Assembly: GCA_016218545.1 (NCBI GenBank)
Contig: JACRDQ010000015.1
Coordinates: 1 to 64,000, forward strand
Source: Elusimicrobiota bacterium
GTDB taxonomy: Bacteria > Elusimicrobiota > Elusimicrobia > UBA1565 > UBA9628
Length of the DNA stretch: 64,000 nucleotides
Direction: 5' to 3'
Shown: piece after piece, positions 8,143 to 18,192 of the stretch
Numbering within the stretch: position 1 is the first letter of the stretch
Layout: each line of letters begins with the position of its first letter
Made by a program: the position numbers and the translations under genes
Notes under the pieces: generated by a model
Seen by the model: the letters and a program-made list of their open reading frames with translations, nothing else
Databases searched by the model: none
What the model was told of the DNA's origin: nothing

Positions 8143-8927
8143 TGACCGCTCCCAGGCTCAAGGTCTCTCGGGGCGCGCTGGCCACGGTGCGGCTCAACAG
8201 GCCTGAGGCGCGCAATGCCATGGACGCGGGCTTCTTCCAGGAGCTCGCCGAGGCCTTCGCCGGGCTCTCCGCCGACCCTTCGGTGCGCGTGGTCGTGCTC
8301 TCGGCCGAGGGCAAGGACTTCTGCGCCGGAGCGGACCTCAACTGGATGCGCTCGGCCGGCCAGCTCCGGGGCGAGGAGGCGCGCAAGGACGCGGCTCTCG
8401 TGGCGGGCATGTGCCTGGCCGTGGCCCGGTGCCGGGCCCCGGTCGTGGCCCGGGTGCAAGGCGGGGTCTACGGCGGCGGCTTGGGCCTGGTGGCGAGCTG
8501 CGACATCGCCATCGCGGGCCTGGAGAGCCGCTGGTGCTTCTCCGAAGTCAGGCTGGGCGTGGTGCCTGCGGTCATCTCGCCCTTCGTCCTGCGCAAGATC
8601 GGGGCCGGCCAAGCCCTGCGCTGCTACCTGACCGCCGAGCCTTTCACCGCCAAGGAGGCCCTGGCCATGGGCCTCGTGCAGGAGGCCGTGCCCGAGGCCG
8701 AGCTCGACGCCAAGGTGGACGGCGTGGTCAAGAGGATCATGGCCAACGGCCCCGGAGCCGTGGCCGAGGCCAAGGCCCTGGTGCGCAAGCTCGCCGCCCC
8801 CGAGCTCGACGCCGAGCTTGCGGCCTGCATCGAGACCCTCGTGCGGGTGCGCTCCACGCCCGAGGCCCAGGAGGGCTTGAAGGCCTTCCTAGAGAAGCGG
8901 CCCGCGTCCTGGTCCAAGGCGGGGTGA
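8142..8927 (+). CDS. Enoyl-CoA hydratase/isomerase family protein (possible methylglutaconyl-CoA hydratase)
   Basis: The 261-residue protein is a crotonase: TVRLNRPEARNAMD near the N-terminus, the oxyanion-hole segments GKDFCAGADL and GGVYGGGLGLVASCD, and the catalytic-region EVRLGVVPAVISPFVLRKIG. Its start overlaps the carboxylase stop (TGATG), so the two are translationally coupled. With a methylcrotonyl-CoA carboxylase beta subunit in front, hydration of methylglutaconyl-CoA is the likely reaction. Sequence alone does not separate this from other crotonases. A GTG at 8139 would add one residue. Confidence 0.85.
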   Translation: MTAPRLKVSRGALATVRLNRPEARNAMDAGFFQELAEAFAGLSADPSVRVVVLSAEGKDFCAGADLNWMRSAGQLRGEEARKDAALVAGMCLAVARCRAPVVARVQGGVYGGGLGLVASCDIAIAGLESRWCFSEVRLGVVPAVISPFVLRKIGAGQALRCYLTAEPFTAKEALAMGLVQEAVPEAELDAKVDGVVKRIMANGPGAVAEAKALVRKLAAPELDAELAACIETLVRVRSTPEAQEGLKAFLEKRPASWSKAG

Positions 8928-9574
8928 TGAGGAAGGCCGCGGTCCTGGGTCTGGCAGCCGCGCTCTCAGCCTCCAGCGGCCCGGTCTGGGGCTCCCAACC
9001 GGTCCGCGGGTCGCGGGCCGCGCTCAAGGGCAGGCCGGGCTTGCGGCTCTTGCGCGTGCCCAAGACCAGGCAGGCCACGGACTACACCTGCGGCGCGGCG
9101 GCCCTCCAGGCGGTGCTCGCGTTCTTCGGCCAGGAGTTCAGGGAGGACGAGCTCTCCAAGGAGCTCGGGGCCGACCCTGAGCAGGGCACGGATTTCCGGC
9201 GCATGGCCGAGACCGCTCAGGCCCGCGGCTTGAAGGTCTCGGTGAAGAAAGGAGCGGGGCTTGCGGATTTGAAGGCGGCGCTCGACCAGGGCTCGCCCGC
9301 CATCCTGTCCCTCCAGGCCTGGGCCGACGCTCCCACGGACTACGGCCAGGGTTGGAAGGACGGCCACTACGTGGTGGCCATCGGCTACGACGCGAAGAAC
9401 TTCTATTTCATGGACCCCTCGCTCCTGGGGCACTACGGCTACATCTCGGCCGCGGAACTCACGGCGCGGTGGCACGACGAGGAATCCCCCGGGGAGAGGA
9501 TCTCAGGCCTCATGCTGGTCTTCTCGGGCAGGCTGGCTGAGGAGGATCCTGAGGCGATCCTGCCTATCGAATAG
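8927..9574 (+). CDS. Exported C39-like cysteine peptidase domain protein
   Basis: The 215-residue product has a signal peptide (MRKAAVLGLAAALSASSG) and a papain-like C39 fold: catalytic Cys C55 in DYTCGAAALQAVLAFFG, catalytic His H147 in DGHYVVAIGYD and a following D163 in FYFMDPS. The stop/start overlap TGATG (8925-8929) couples it to the hydratase gene. C39 domains cleave double-glycine leaders in ABC exporters, but stand-alone exported versions like this one have unknown substrates. No transporter domain is fused here. Confidence 0.75.
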   Translation: MRKAAVLGLAAALSASSGPVWGSQPVRGSRAALKGRPGLRLLRVPKTRQATDYTCGAAALQAVLAFFGQEFREDELSKELGADPEQGTDFRRMAETAQARGLKVSVKKGAGLADLKAALDQGSPAILSLQAWADAPTDYGQGWKDGHYVVAIGYDAKNFYFMDPSLLGHYGYISAAELTARWHDEESPGERISGLMLVFSGRLAEEDPEAILPIE

Positions 9575-9582
9575 GAGATCGG

Positions 9583-10302
9583 ATGGCGAACTTCATTCTG
9601 GCCTGCATGCTCTGCGCGCCGTCCGCATGGGCCGCCGGCAAGCCCTTCTGGGTGGAGCGGGACGCCTATGTCGAGGCCGAGTACGTCTACGCCGTGGGCG
9701 CCGCGGAGGGCTCCTCGTCCCGCGAAAAAGGACGCAAGGACGCCATGGCCGATGCGCGCGACGCCCTGGCGGACTTCGTCCAGCTCACGGAGCTCGGGCG
9801 CCTTAAGTCCGAGGTCATCCGCGAGCACATCTCGGACCGCGCGGACGGGAGCGTGGACGTCTACATGCTGCTGCGCACGCTCTACGAGCCCCTGGTGCGC
9901 CTCAAGAAGGAGGTGGACACGGCTTCCCTGGCGCGGCTGGACCGCCTGGCGCGCATCCAGGAGAAGTCCTTCAAGGACCTCTCGGCCCAGTTCGAGCGGC
10001 TCGACAAGGTCCATGCCCAGACCTCGGGGGTGCGCACCCAGCTCGAGGAGCTCGTGCGGAACATCGAGCGGACCTCGGGCCTGGCCACGGGCACGGTGCG
10101 CATGGGCATGACCGAGGTCGAGGTCGCCCAGGTGGCCGGCCCCGCGGTCCAGCGCGAGAAGTGCGGGTCCGACCTCGCCCTCAACTACCGCAAGGTCTGG
10201 ATCCTGCTCAAGAGCGGGGTGGCTGCCTGCTACGTGGCCACGGAGCGCTACACCAGCCCCTGCATGGCCTGCAACGCCTGGGGCGCGGCTCCCCTCAAGT
10301 AG
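9583..10302 (+). CDS. Exported LPP20-like protein with SmpA-like C-terminal segment
   Basis: A signal peptide (MANFILACMLCAPSAWAAG) is followed by an LPP20-like region: residues 20-110 contain PFWVERDAYV, YAVGAAEGSS and a helix with repeated alanines. A coiled-coil stretch follows (about 105-155). The C-terminus (VRMGMTEVEVAQVAGPAVQR, then LNYRKVWILLKSG) resembles the SmpA/OmlA/BamE pattern that often ends outer-membrane assembly lipoproteins, but there is no lipobox. ATG 9583 follows AGGAGAT. It is 8 nt behind the C39 gene, so it is in the same operon. Confidence 0.5.
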   Translation: MANFILACMLCAPSAWAAGKPFWVERDAYVEAEYVYAVGAAEGSSSREKGRKDAMADARDALADFVQLTELGRLKSEVIREHISDRADGSVDVYMLLRTLYEPLVRLKKEVDTASLARLDRLARIQEKSFKDLSAQFERLDKVHAQTSGVRTQLEELVRNIERTSGLATGTVRMGMTEVEVAQVAGPAVQREKCGSDLALNYRKVWILLKSGVAACYVATERYTSPCMACNAWGAAPLK

Positions 10303-10317
10303 CGCCCCTCAAGCCCG

Positions 10318-11001
10318 ATGGTCCGAGTCCAGGTCTCCTGGGGGAGGGCCCTCGTGCTGGCCGGGCTCTTCGCCGCGGCCTTCCTCTTCTGGGACAGCGT
10401 CGTCTTCCACCCCTTGCGCATCCTGGTGACCCTGTTCCACGAGTTCGGCCACGGCCTGGCCGGGGTCCTGACCGGAGGCACGATCACGCTGATCACGGTG
10501 GACCCCATGGGAGGGGGGCTCTGCTACGTGTCCGGCGGCATGCGCTGGGTGATCCTCCCAGCCGGCTACATCGGTTCCATGGCCGCGGGCTGCGCCATCC
10601 TCATCCTCGCCTGCCGCACGCGTTGGGACCGCCAGGTCGCCATGGTCCTGGGAGCGCTCCTGGTCCTGGCGTGCCTGGCCTTCGTGCGCAGTCGGACGGG
10701 CTTGCTCTACGGCACGCTGGCGGGCGCGGGCCTCGTGTTCTCGGGCAGGAAGCTCAGCGAGGAGTTCAACGACCTCCTCCTGTGCTTCATCGGAGCCACG
10801 AGCTGCCTCTACGCGGTCCTCGACGTGCGCAATCTCATGCGCCTGGGCCGAGGGTTCAACGACGCGGCCATGTTCTCCCGGGAGATCATCCCCCTGCCGC
10901 CGATCGTGTGGGCCTTCCTCTGGGGCTTGATCTCGGTCGCGGTGCTGGCAGGGACCCTGCTCGCGGCACTGCGCCGGCCATCCGGCCGCGACCCCCCTTA
11001 G
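10318..11001 (+). CDS. M50B-like membrane metalloprotease family protein
   Basis: The 227-residue integral membrane protein has the zinc-binding motif HEFGH at 41-45 in its second hydrophobic stretch, followed by AGVLTGGTITLITVDPMGGG, the typical M50B-like (YugP/DUF-type peptidase M50B) pattern. About six membrane segments are visible. This family is related to site-2 proteases, but whether this protein cleaves anything is unknown. It is the last gene of the 6526 operon and converges with the ADP-ribosyltransferase-like gene, overlapping it by 4 nt. Confidence 0.7.
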   Translation: MVRVQVSWGRALVLAGLFAAAFLFWDSVVFHPLRILVTLFHEFGHGLAGVLTGGTITLITVDPMGGGLCYVSGGMRWVILPAGYIGSMAAGCAILILACRTRWDRQVAMVLGALLVLACLAFVRSRTGLLYGTLAGAGLVFSGRKLSEEFNDLLLCFIGATSCLYAVLDVRNLMRLGRGFNDAAMFSREIIPLPPIVWAFLWGLISVAVLAGTLLAALRRPSGRDPP

Positions 11002-11765
11002 AGCTCGACGAGGAGGACCACGGTCGGGCCGCCTTCCGCCCGGATGGTCTTGATCACCTGGAAGGAACGGCCCCGCGGGATGAGCACCTCCTTCTCCGCG
11101 GATAACTCTTCGGTGCTCCGGTCATAGGACAAGAGCCGGCCCGACTGGGTGAAGATCACGGTGACATAGCCGTTGGCTCCGGAGTAATGGTCCGCGATGG
11201 ACCAGTCCAGGCTCGTGGACACGTAAGCCGGATCCTGGAACACGCTGCCGGGCTCCAAGGACGGGGCAGGCGGGTAGGACGACCCGCGGAACACGATCCC
11301 CCGGAAGACCGGGAAAGCGCCCAACGCCTTGTCGAGCCGTGACAGCAGGCCCCGGTTGTCCGCGATGTACCGCGTGTCGCCCCGCCGCAGGGCTCCGTTG
11401 ATCAGATAGGCCCAGACATCCACGTAGTGGGCCACGATCCTCCGCTCGGAGTCCGAGGGGATGCCGGAGGGCCCGGCCTTGCCTATGGGGGACTTGGAGC
11501 GCCTTGCCAGGTCGAGGCACTCGCTCATGGCGTCCGCCGGGATCTCAGGCAGGGTCTTCTGGAGCGCGGCTTCGCAGGGGATCGGAGACGAGACCTGCGC
11601 TGCGGCCGGCATGGGGACCGGGGCAGGCAGCGGGCCTACGCCCGAGGCGGATGCTTCGGCCAAGAGCTGGGACAGGGCTCCAGAAGGCCTAGCCTGGCCC
11701 AGGGCCGACGAAGGCCCGAGCGCCAGCAGCGCAGCCGCCAGGAGCCGCGACAGGTGCCGCGACAT
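10998..11765 (-). CDS. Exported ADP-ribosyltransferase-like protein (ADPrib_exo_Tox fold)
   Basis: A signal peptide (residues 1-25, ending SSALGQA) is followed by an Ala/Pro-rich region and then, from about residue 100, an ADP-ribosyltransferase exoenzyme-like fold. The R-S-E signature is present: R160 in VFRGSSY (the R155 in PVFRG is an alternative), YVSTSLD with S183-T184-S185, and the ExE-type motif EKEV (224-227) in a segment SAEKEVLIPRGRSFQV that matches the family's usual ARTT loop. Such enzymes transfer ADP-ribose from NAD to a target protein. An exported copy suggests a toxin or surface effector, but the target is unknown. No immunity gene is visible beside it. Confidence 0.72.
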   Translation of the reverse strand: MSRHLSRLLAAALLALGPSSALGQARPSGALSQLLAEASASGVGPLPAPVPMPAAAQVSSPIPCEAALQKTLPEIPADAMSECLDLARRSKSPIGKAGPSGIPSDSERRIVAHYVDVWAYLINGALRRGDTRYIADNRGLLSRLDKALGAFPVFRGIVFRGSSYPPAPSLEPGSVFQDPAYVSTSLDWSIADHYSGANGYVTVIFTQSGRLLSYDRSTEELSAEKEVLIPRGRSFQVIKTIRAEGGPTVVLLVEL

Positions 11766-11771
11766 GCCGCC

Positions 11772-11777
11772 AGTATA
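11772..11777 (-). promoter_or_regulatory. -10 box of the ADP-ribosyltransferase-like gene, leaderless spacing
   Basis: TATACT on the minus strand ends 6 nt before ATG 11765. No convincing -35 box was found. Confidence 0.5.
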
Positions 11778-11847
11778 GACGGGAAAGGGTCTTGCCGCCT
11801 GGGCCGGATGGCACGGGACCTGGTAGGTCCGATGGCGGCTCTTCCGC

Positions 11848-11877
11848 TTCCCTCGCGGATGATCCCTTGGCTATAAT
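11848..11877 (+). promoter_or_regulatory. bfr: Promoter of bacterioferritin
   Basis: A perfect TATAAT (11872-11877) lies 38 nt before ATG 11916. A weak -35 candidate, TTCCCT, is at 11848-11853, 18 nt upstream of it. Unlike many genes here, this transcript would have a leader with a Shine-Dalgarno site. Confidence 0.6.
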
Positions 11878-11915
11878 AGGGCCTGCCCGGCTTGGACCCG
11901 GCTTAGGAGGACTGC

Positions 11916-12386
11916 ATGAAAGGCGACGCGAAGCTGATCGAGACGCTCAATTCCCTGCTGGCCGACGAGCTCACGGCCATCAACCAGTACATGGTTCACG
12001 CGGAGATCTGCGAGAACTGGGGCTACGGCAAGCTGCACGGCCATTTCAGGAAGCGCTCCATCGACGAGATGAAGCACGCTGAGAGGCTCATCGCCCGCAT
12101 CCTCTTCCTGGAAGGCTCGCCCGTCGTCAACGAGCTGCGCAAGATGATGATCGGCGCCGAGGTGCCCAAGATGTTCGCGGGCGACCACGCTCTCGAGCTG
12201 GGCGCCATCACGGCCTACAACGCGGCCATCGGCCAGGCTGTGGCGGTCAAGGACAACGCCACCCGGGAGATGCTCGAGGACATCCTCAAGGACGAAGACA
12301 GGCACATCGACAAGATCGAGGAGAACCAGGACCAGATCTCCCAGATGGGCCTGCCGCAGTACCTCAGCGAGCAGACCAAGGAGTAG
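11916..12386 (+). CDS. bfr: Bacterioferritin
   Basis: The 156-residue product aligns well with E. coli Bfr, which stores iron as a ferric mineral in a 24-subunit shell. The ferroxidase ligands are all conserved: E18, E51, H54, E94, E127 and H130. The haem-binding Met is M52 in IDEMKHAER. The start ATG follows AGGAGG at 11906-11911. Transcription is from the TATAAT promoter upstream. It is a single-gene unit before the tRNA-Arg and the opposite-strand alaS region. Confidence 0.95.
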   Translation: MKGDAKLIETLNSLLADELTAINQYMVHAEICENWGYGKLHGHFRKRSIDEMKHAERLIARILFLEGSPVVNELRKMMIGAEVPKMFAGDHALELGAITAYNAAIGQAVAVKDNATREMLEDILKDEDRHIDKIEENQDQISQMGLPQYLSEQTKE

Positions 12387-12388
12387 CC

Positions 12389-12404
12389 CTCCGGCGGGCC
12401 GGAG
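12389..12404 (+). terminator. GC hairpin after bfr
   Basis: CTCCGG and CCGGAG (6 bp, 4-nt loop) lie just after the bfr stop. No T run follows, so the evidence for termination is modest. Confidence 0.35.
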
Positions 12405-12450
12405 CGCCTGCGGGGACGGGTGATGTCCCGGGCACGGCGGGAAAGAGGAA

Positions 12451-12522
12451 TGCGCCCGCCAGGAATCGAACCTGGACCTACAGCTTCGGAGGCTGCCATG
12501 ATATCCATTTCACCACGGGCGC
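12451..12522 (-). tRNA. tRNA-Arg (anticodon CCG)
   Basis: On the minus strand the 7-bp acceptor stem GCGCCCG/CGGGCGC closes a full cloverleaf of 72 nt. The anticodon stem GCAGC/GCTGT holds the loop CTCCGAA, giving anticodon CCG, which reads CGG. The T arm has GGTTCGATTCC and the discriminator is A. CCA is not encoded. It lies between bfr and the small minus-strand gene at 12526. Confidence 0.92.
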
Positions 12523-12525
12523 GTT

Positions 12526-12858
12526 TCAGTGCCGCTGTTTGAACTCCTCGAGGACCCGCGGCAGGGTCGTTCGGGGCGTGTCGTACTGGCACAGCAGAGC
12601 GTCGTCCTTGGCCAGCTCCTTGGCCGCCTTCTTGGCGATGTCGGGCTTGAGGCTCGACAAAAAGAGGATGGAGTGGCCGTAGTAGAAATCGAGCCCGAGC
12701 TTGGCCATCTTGTCCTCGAACCAGGCCGGGGTGGCTGCCACGAGGGAGAACTCGCGGCCGTCCGAGAGGTAGACGTCGAGCACGCCGGTCGCGGACTCCG
12801 GTCCGGAGAGGGAGTCCACCTCCATGATGTCGACCTTGACCACCCGGTTGGGGCTCAC
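12526..12858 (-). CDS. Hypothetical protein, 110 residues
   Basis: The product contains VKVDIMEVDSLSG, a segment SDGREFSLVAATPAWFEDKM and an end with LLCQYDTPRTTLPRVLEEFK. It is probably soluble. GTG 12858 is the start: it overlaps the TGA of the upstream gene (GTGA) and stands behind AGGAGGAA. The open frame continues upstream only as a shadow of the other gene. It ends 3 nt from the tRNA-Arg. It is cotranscribed with the 12855-13208 gene; no family was recognised. Confidence 0.6.
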   Translation of the reverse strand: MSPNRVVKVDIMEVDSLSGPESATGVLDVYLSDGREFSLVAATPAWFEDKMAKLGLDFYYGHSILFLSSLKPDIAKKAAKELAKDDALLCQYDTPRTTLPRVLEEFKQRH

Positions 12859-13208
12859 CCCTTCCTCCTGGCCGGCTTCTTGGCCTCCTGCGCGACCGGG
12901 GCCGGGGCTGCGGGGCGCTTCTCGGAGTTGTAGTACCTCAGCCAGAAGCCGCCCATGTCCGCGGCCATCCAGTTCAAGGCCTGGGTCACGGAGCCGCCGG
13001 AGAGGCTGCGCACGAAGAGCACGGGCTTTCCGAGCCGGTAGCCGCCCTTGCCCTCCTTGAGCCAGCGCCCGGGCGCGTCGATGGTCGCCACGCTGAAGAC
13101 GGACTGCTTGCCGTCCTCCAGGCGCACCCGCACCGAGGCCGAGCCCGAGGAAGGGTCGGCCGGAGGCTCGACGAACTCCCAGGAGCTGACCTTGCACTGG
13201 TAAGCCAT
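12855..13208 (-). CDS. Hypothetical protein, 117 residues
   Basis: The product begins MAYQCKVSSWEFVEPPADPS, has charged beta-rich text (VRVRLEDGKQSVFSVATID) and ends in an Ala/Lys/Arg-rich tail. It is probably cytosolic. It is the first gene of a two-gene unit and overlaps its partner by 4 nt. Its putative -10 box overlaps the alaS stop codon, so it may have its own transcript as well as read-through from alaS. No family was recognised. Confidence 0.6.
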   Translation of the reverse strand: MAYQCKVSSWEFVEPPADPSSGSASVRVRLEDGKQSVFSVATIDAPGRWLKEGKGGYRLGKPVLFVRSLSGGSVTQALNWMAADMGGFWLRYYNSEKRPAAPAPVAQEAKKPARRKG

Positions 13209-13217
13209 TTCGGGATT

Positions 13218-15881
<2,664 letters not shown>

Positions 15882-15897
15882 GGAAGGCACGCTCCTG

Positions 15898-18075
15898 TCA
15901 GGTCTTTCCGCCGCCGGCGCCCTGGGCGGGCCCGGCGAACTGCACGGCTGAGGCGAGGTTCCAGAGCTTGACGGTGTTGTCGCCCGAGCCGGTGAGGACG
16001 AGGCTCCCGTCCTTGGAGACGGCCAGCGAGGTCACCCAGCTCGTGTGGCCTTTCCACTCCGTCAGGACCGAGCCCGACGCCACGTCCCAGATCTTGATGG
16101 TGTTGTCGAAGCTGGCCGAGAGCGCCACCCTGCCGTCCGGTGAGAAGGCCACGGCCTGGACGTAGTTCGTGTGCCCTTTCCATACGCCGAGGCACTGATT
16201 GGAGGCCACGTCCCAGAGCCGGAGCGTGTTGTCGCCCGAGCCGGAGAGCAGGCGCGAGCCGTCGGGGGAGAAGGCGGCGGAGAGGATGGCGTCCGTGTGC
16301 CCCTCCCAGGTCGCGGTGTCCCTGCCGGTGCGGACCTCCCAGATCTTGATGAAGTTGTCGAAGCTGCCGGAAGCGGCCAGGCCGCCGTCCGGGGAGAAAG
16401 CCACGGCGTAGACGGGCTTGGAGTGCCGGGACCAGACCGCGGCCTCGCGCCGGGCCTTGAGGTCCCAGAGTCGCAGGGTGGTGTCGCGGCTCGAGGAGAG
16501 GGCCAGGGTCCCGTCCCGGTTGACCGCCAGGCCGTGCACCTGATCCGTGTGCCCCTTCCATTCGTCGATGCACCGGCCCGTGGCCAGGTCCCAGAGCTTG
16601 ACGAGGCCGTCCGCTCCGCCGGAAAGGAACCAGTTCCCGTCCGGGAGGAACGCCAGGGCGTTGATCTGGCCGGCGTGGGCCTCCCAGGAGGCCGCGGCCT
16701 TGCCGGTCTTGACGTCCCAGACCTTGACGGTCTTGTCCGCCCCGCCGGAAATGGCCCTGCGGTTGTCCGGGGAGATGCCCACGGCGAGGACCCAGTTGGT
16801 GTGCCCCTGCCAGGTCACGGACTCCGTGGCCTGGGAGACCCGCATGGCCTCCTTGCGGCGGCGGATGTCCTTGACGACGAAGAAGACGACCGTGGCGACG
16901 ATGGCCCCGACCCCGCCGATGAGGGCGACCAGGTTCCTGAAGGCGTCGGCTGCCTTGCGGCGCAGGGCCTCGCTCGCGCGCACCTTGGCCTCCGCGGCCT
17001 CGGCCTTGGCCCGCGCCTCCGCGGCCTTGGACGCGGCTTCAGCCGCCTCCCGGAAGGGGAAGAAGCGCATGGTCCGGTCCCTGCTGCCGGTGAGGACCCA
17101 CTCCCCGTCCGGCGAGAAGGCCGCGGCGACCACGGCGTCCTCGTGGCCGGTCCAGGACGCGATCTGCCTGCCGGAAGCGGTCTGGCGCACGTGGACCGTC
17201 CGGTCCGCGGAGCAGGACACGAGGTGGCTCCCGTCGTTGGAGAAGAGGACGTTGAGGACCCAGCCCTTGTGGCTGGTCCAGGACCCCACCGGGGTGCCTT
17301 CGGGCACGAGGGAGGCCGTGTCCCAGAGTTTGACCGTGTAGTCGGCGCTCCCCGACGCGGCCCTGGTCCCGTCCGGGGAGTAGGCCACGGAGAGGACCGC
17401 GTCGCTGTGGCCGAGCCAGGTCCCGAGGTTGCGGCCGGACGCGACGTCCCAGAGCCGGATCGTGTTGTCGCTGCCGCCCGAGAGGGCCCGGGAGCCGTCC
17501 GGGGAGAAGGCCACGGAATGCACGAAGCCCGAGTGCCCGGTCCAGACCGCCAGGAACTTGCCCGTCTCGAGGTCCCAGAGCGTGATCTGGCTCTCGTTGT
17601 TCCCGGAGAGGGCCGTGGCGCCGTCCGGCGAGAGCGCCAGGGACAAGACGGTGGCCGCGCCGCCCGACCACGACCGGACGAGCTTGAAGGGCTCGACCTC
17701 CCACAGGTGGAAGCGGCCGATGGCGTCCACGCAGAGGGCATGGCGCATGTCCTTGGAGAAGGTGAAGACCTGGACGGGATCCTTGCCCAGGGAGAAGGAC
17801 GAGGTATGGGTGCTCGCCTGGATGTCCCAGTACCTGAGGGTGTTGTCGAGGCTGGCGGAGTAGGCCCTGGGCGCCCTCGGGTCGAAGCCCACGGCCACGA
17901 CCCAGTTGACATGGCCGCGCCAGACGATGTCGTCGGATTCCTGGAGGACGACCCCGCCGTCCGGGCGGCGGCCGCCCTCGATCTCCACGATCTGCGCCCG
18001 GAGCTCGCCCGCGGCCAAACAGGCCGCCAGGGTCGCGAGCAGGGCCTTGAGCAGGAGGGGATGTCCTTTCCTCAT
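15898..18075 (-). CDS. Membrane protein with two seven-bladed WD40 propellers flanking a transmembrane helix
   Basis: The 725-residue protein starts with a signal-like helix (residues about 5-27). Seven WD40 repeats follow (about 50-340; typical form GHSGFVHSVAFSPDGSRALSG then LWDV). An Ala/Glu/Lys-rich coiled-coil linker comes next, then one strong membrane helix (NLVALIGGVGAIVATVVFF, about 385-403). Another seven repeats follow to the C-terminus. Seven plus seven makes two complete propellers. If the N-terminal segment is cleaved, the first propeller is periplasmic and the second cytoplasmic. WD40 propellers bind proteins, so this could couple the two sides of the membrane. No enzymatic domain is visible. 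It precedes alaS. Confidence 0.85.
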   Translation of the reverse strand: MRKGHPLLLKALLATLAACLAAGELRAQIVEIEGGRRPDGGVVLQESDDIVWRGHVNWVVAVGFDPRAPRAYSASLDNTLRYWDIQASTHTSSFSLGKDPVQVFTFSKDMRHALCVDAIGRFHLWEVEPFKLVRSWSGGAATVLSLALSPDGATALSGNNESQITLWDLETGKFLAVWTGHSGFVHSVAFSPDGSRALSGGSDNTIRLWDVASGRNLGTWLGHSDAVLSVAYSPDGTRAASGSADYTVKLWDTASLVPEGTPVGSWTSHKGWVLNVLFSNDGSHLVSCSADRTVHVRQTASGRQIASWTGHEDAVVAAAFSPDGEWVLTGSRDRTMRFFPFREAAEAASKAAEARAKAEAAEAKVRASEALRRKAADAFRNLVALIGGVGAIVATVVFFVVKDIRRRKEAMRVSQATESVTWQGHTNWVLAVGISPDNRRAISGGADKTVKVWDVKTGKAAASWEAHAGQINALAFLPDGNWFLSGGADGLVKLWDLATGRCIDEWKGHTDQVHGLAVNRDGTLALSSSRDTTLRLWDLKARREAAVWSRHSKPVYAVAFSPDGGLAASGSFDNFIKIWEVRTGRDTATWEGHTDAILSAAFSPDGSRLLSGSGDNTLRLWDVASNQCLGVWKGHTNYVQAVAFSPDGRVALSASFDNTIKIWDVASGSVLTEWKGHTSWVTSLAVSKDGSLVLTGSGDNTVKLWNLASAVQFAGPAQGAGGGKT

Positions 18076-18148
18076 ATCAGAGGCCGATAGTCTAGCTGAT
18101 TTCGCCAGGCCTAGTCGAGGGGCGGGAAAGGCAGGAAGGGCAAAAGAG

Positions 18149-18176
18149 TTTGACAGGGCCCGCCCATTCTTATAAA
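18149..18176 (+). promoter_or_regulatory. Sigma-70 promoter of the M23/bactofilin operon
   Basis: TTGACA (18149-18154) and TATAAA (18171-18176) have a 16-nt spacer. ATG 18193 is 16 nt beyond the -10, giving a very short leader. Confidence 0.7.
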
Positions 18177-18192
18177 CTCATACACCGTCTTG

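Noticed and set aside
16171..18090. A 639-codon open frame on the plus strand opposite the WD40 gene
   Set aside because: It is a shadow of the repeat gene; its Gly/Asp/Val-rich text mirrors the GxxxSPDG repeats, and the minus frame has clear WD40 motifs.
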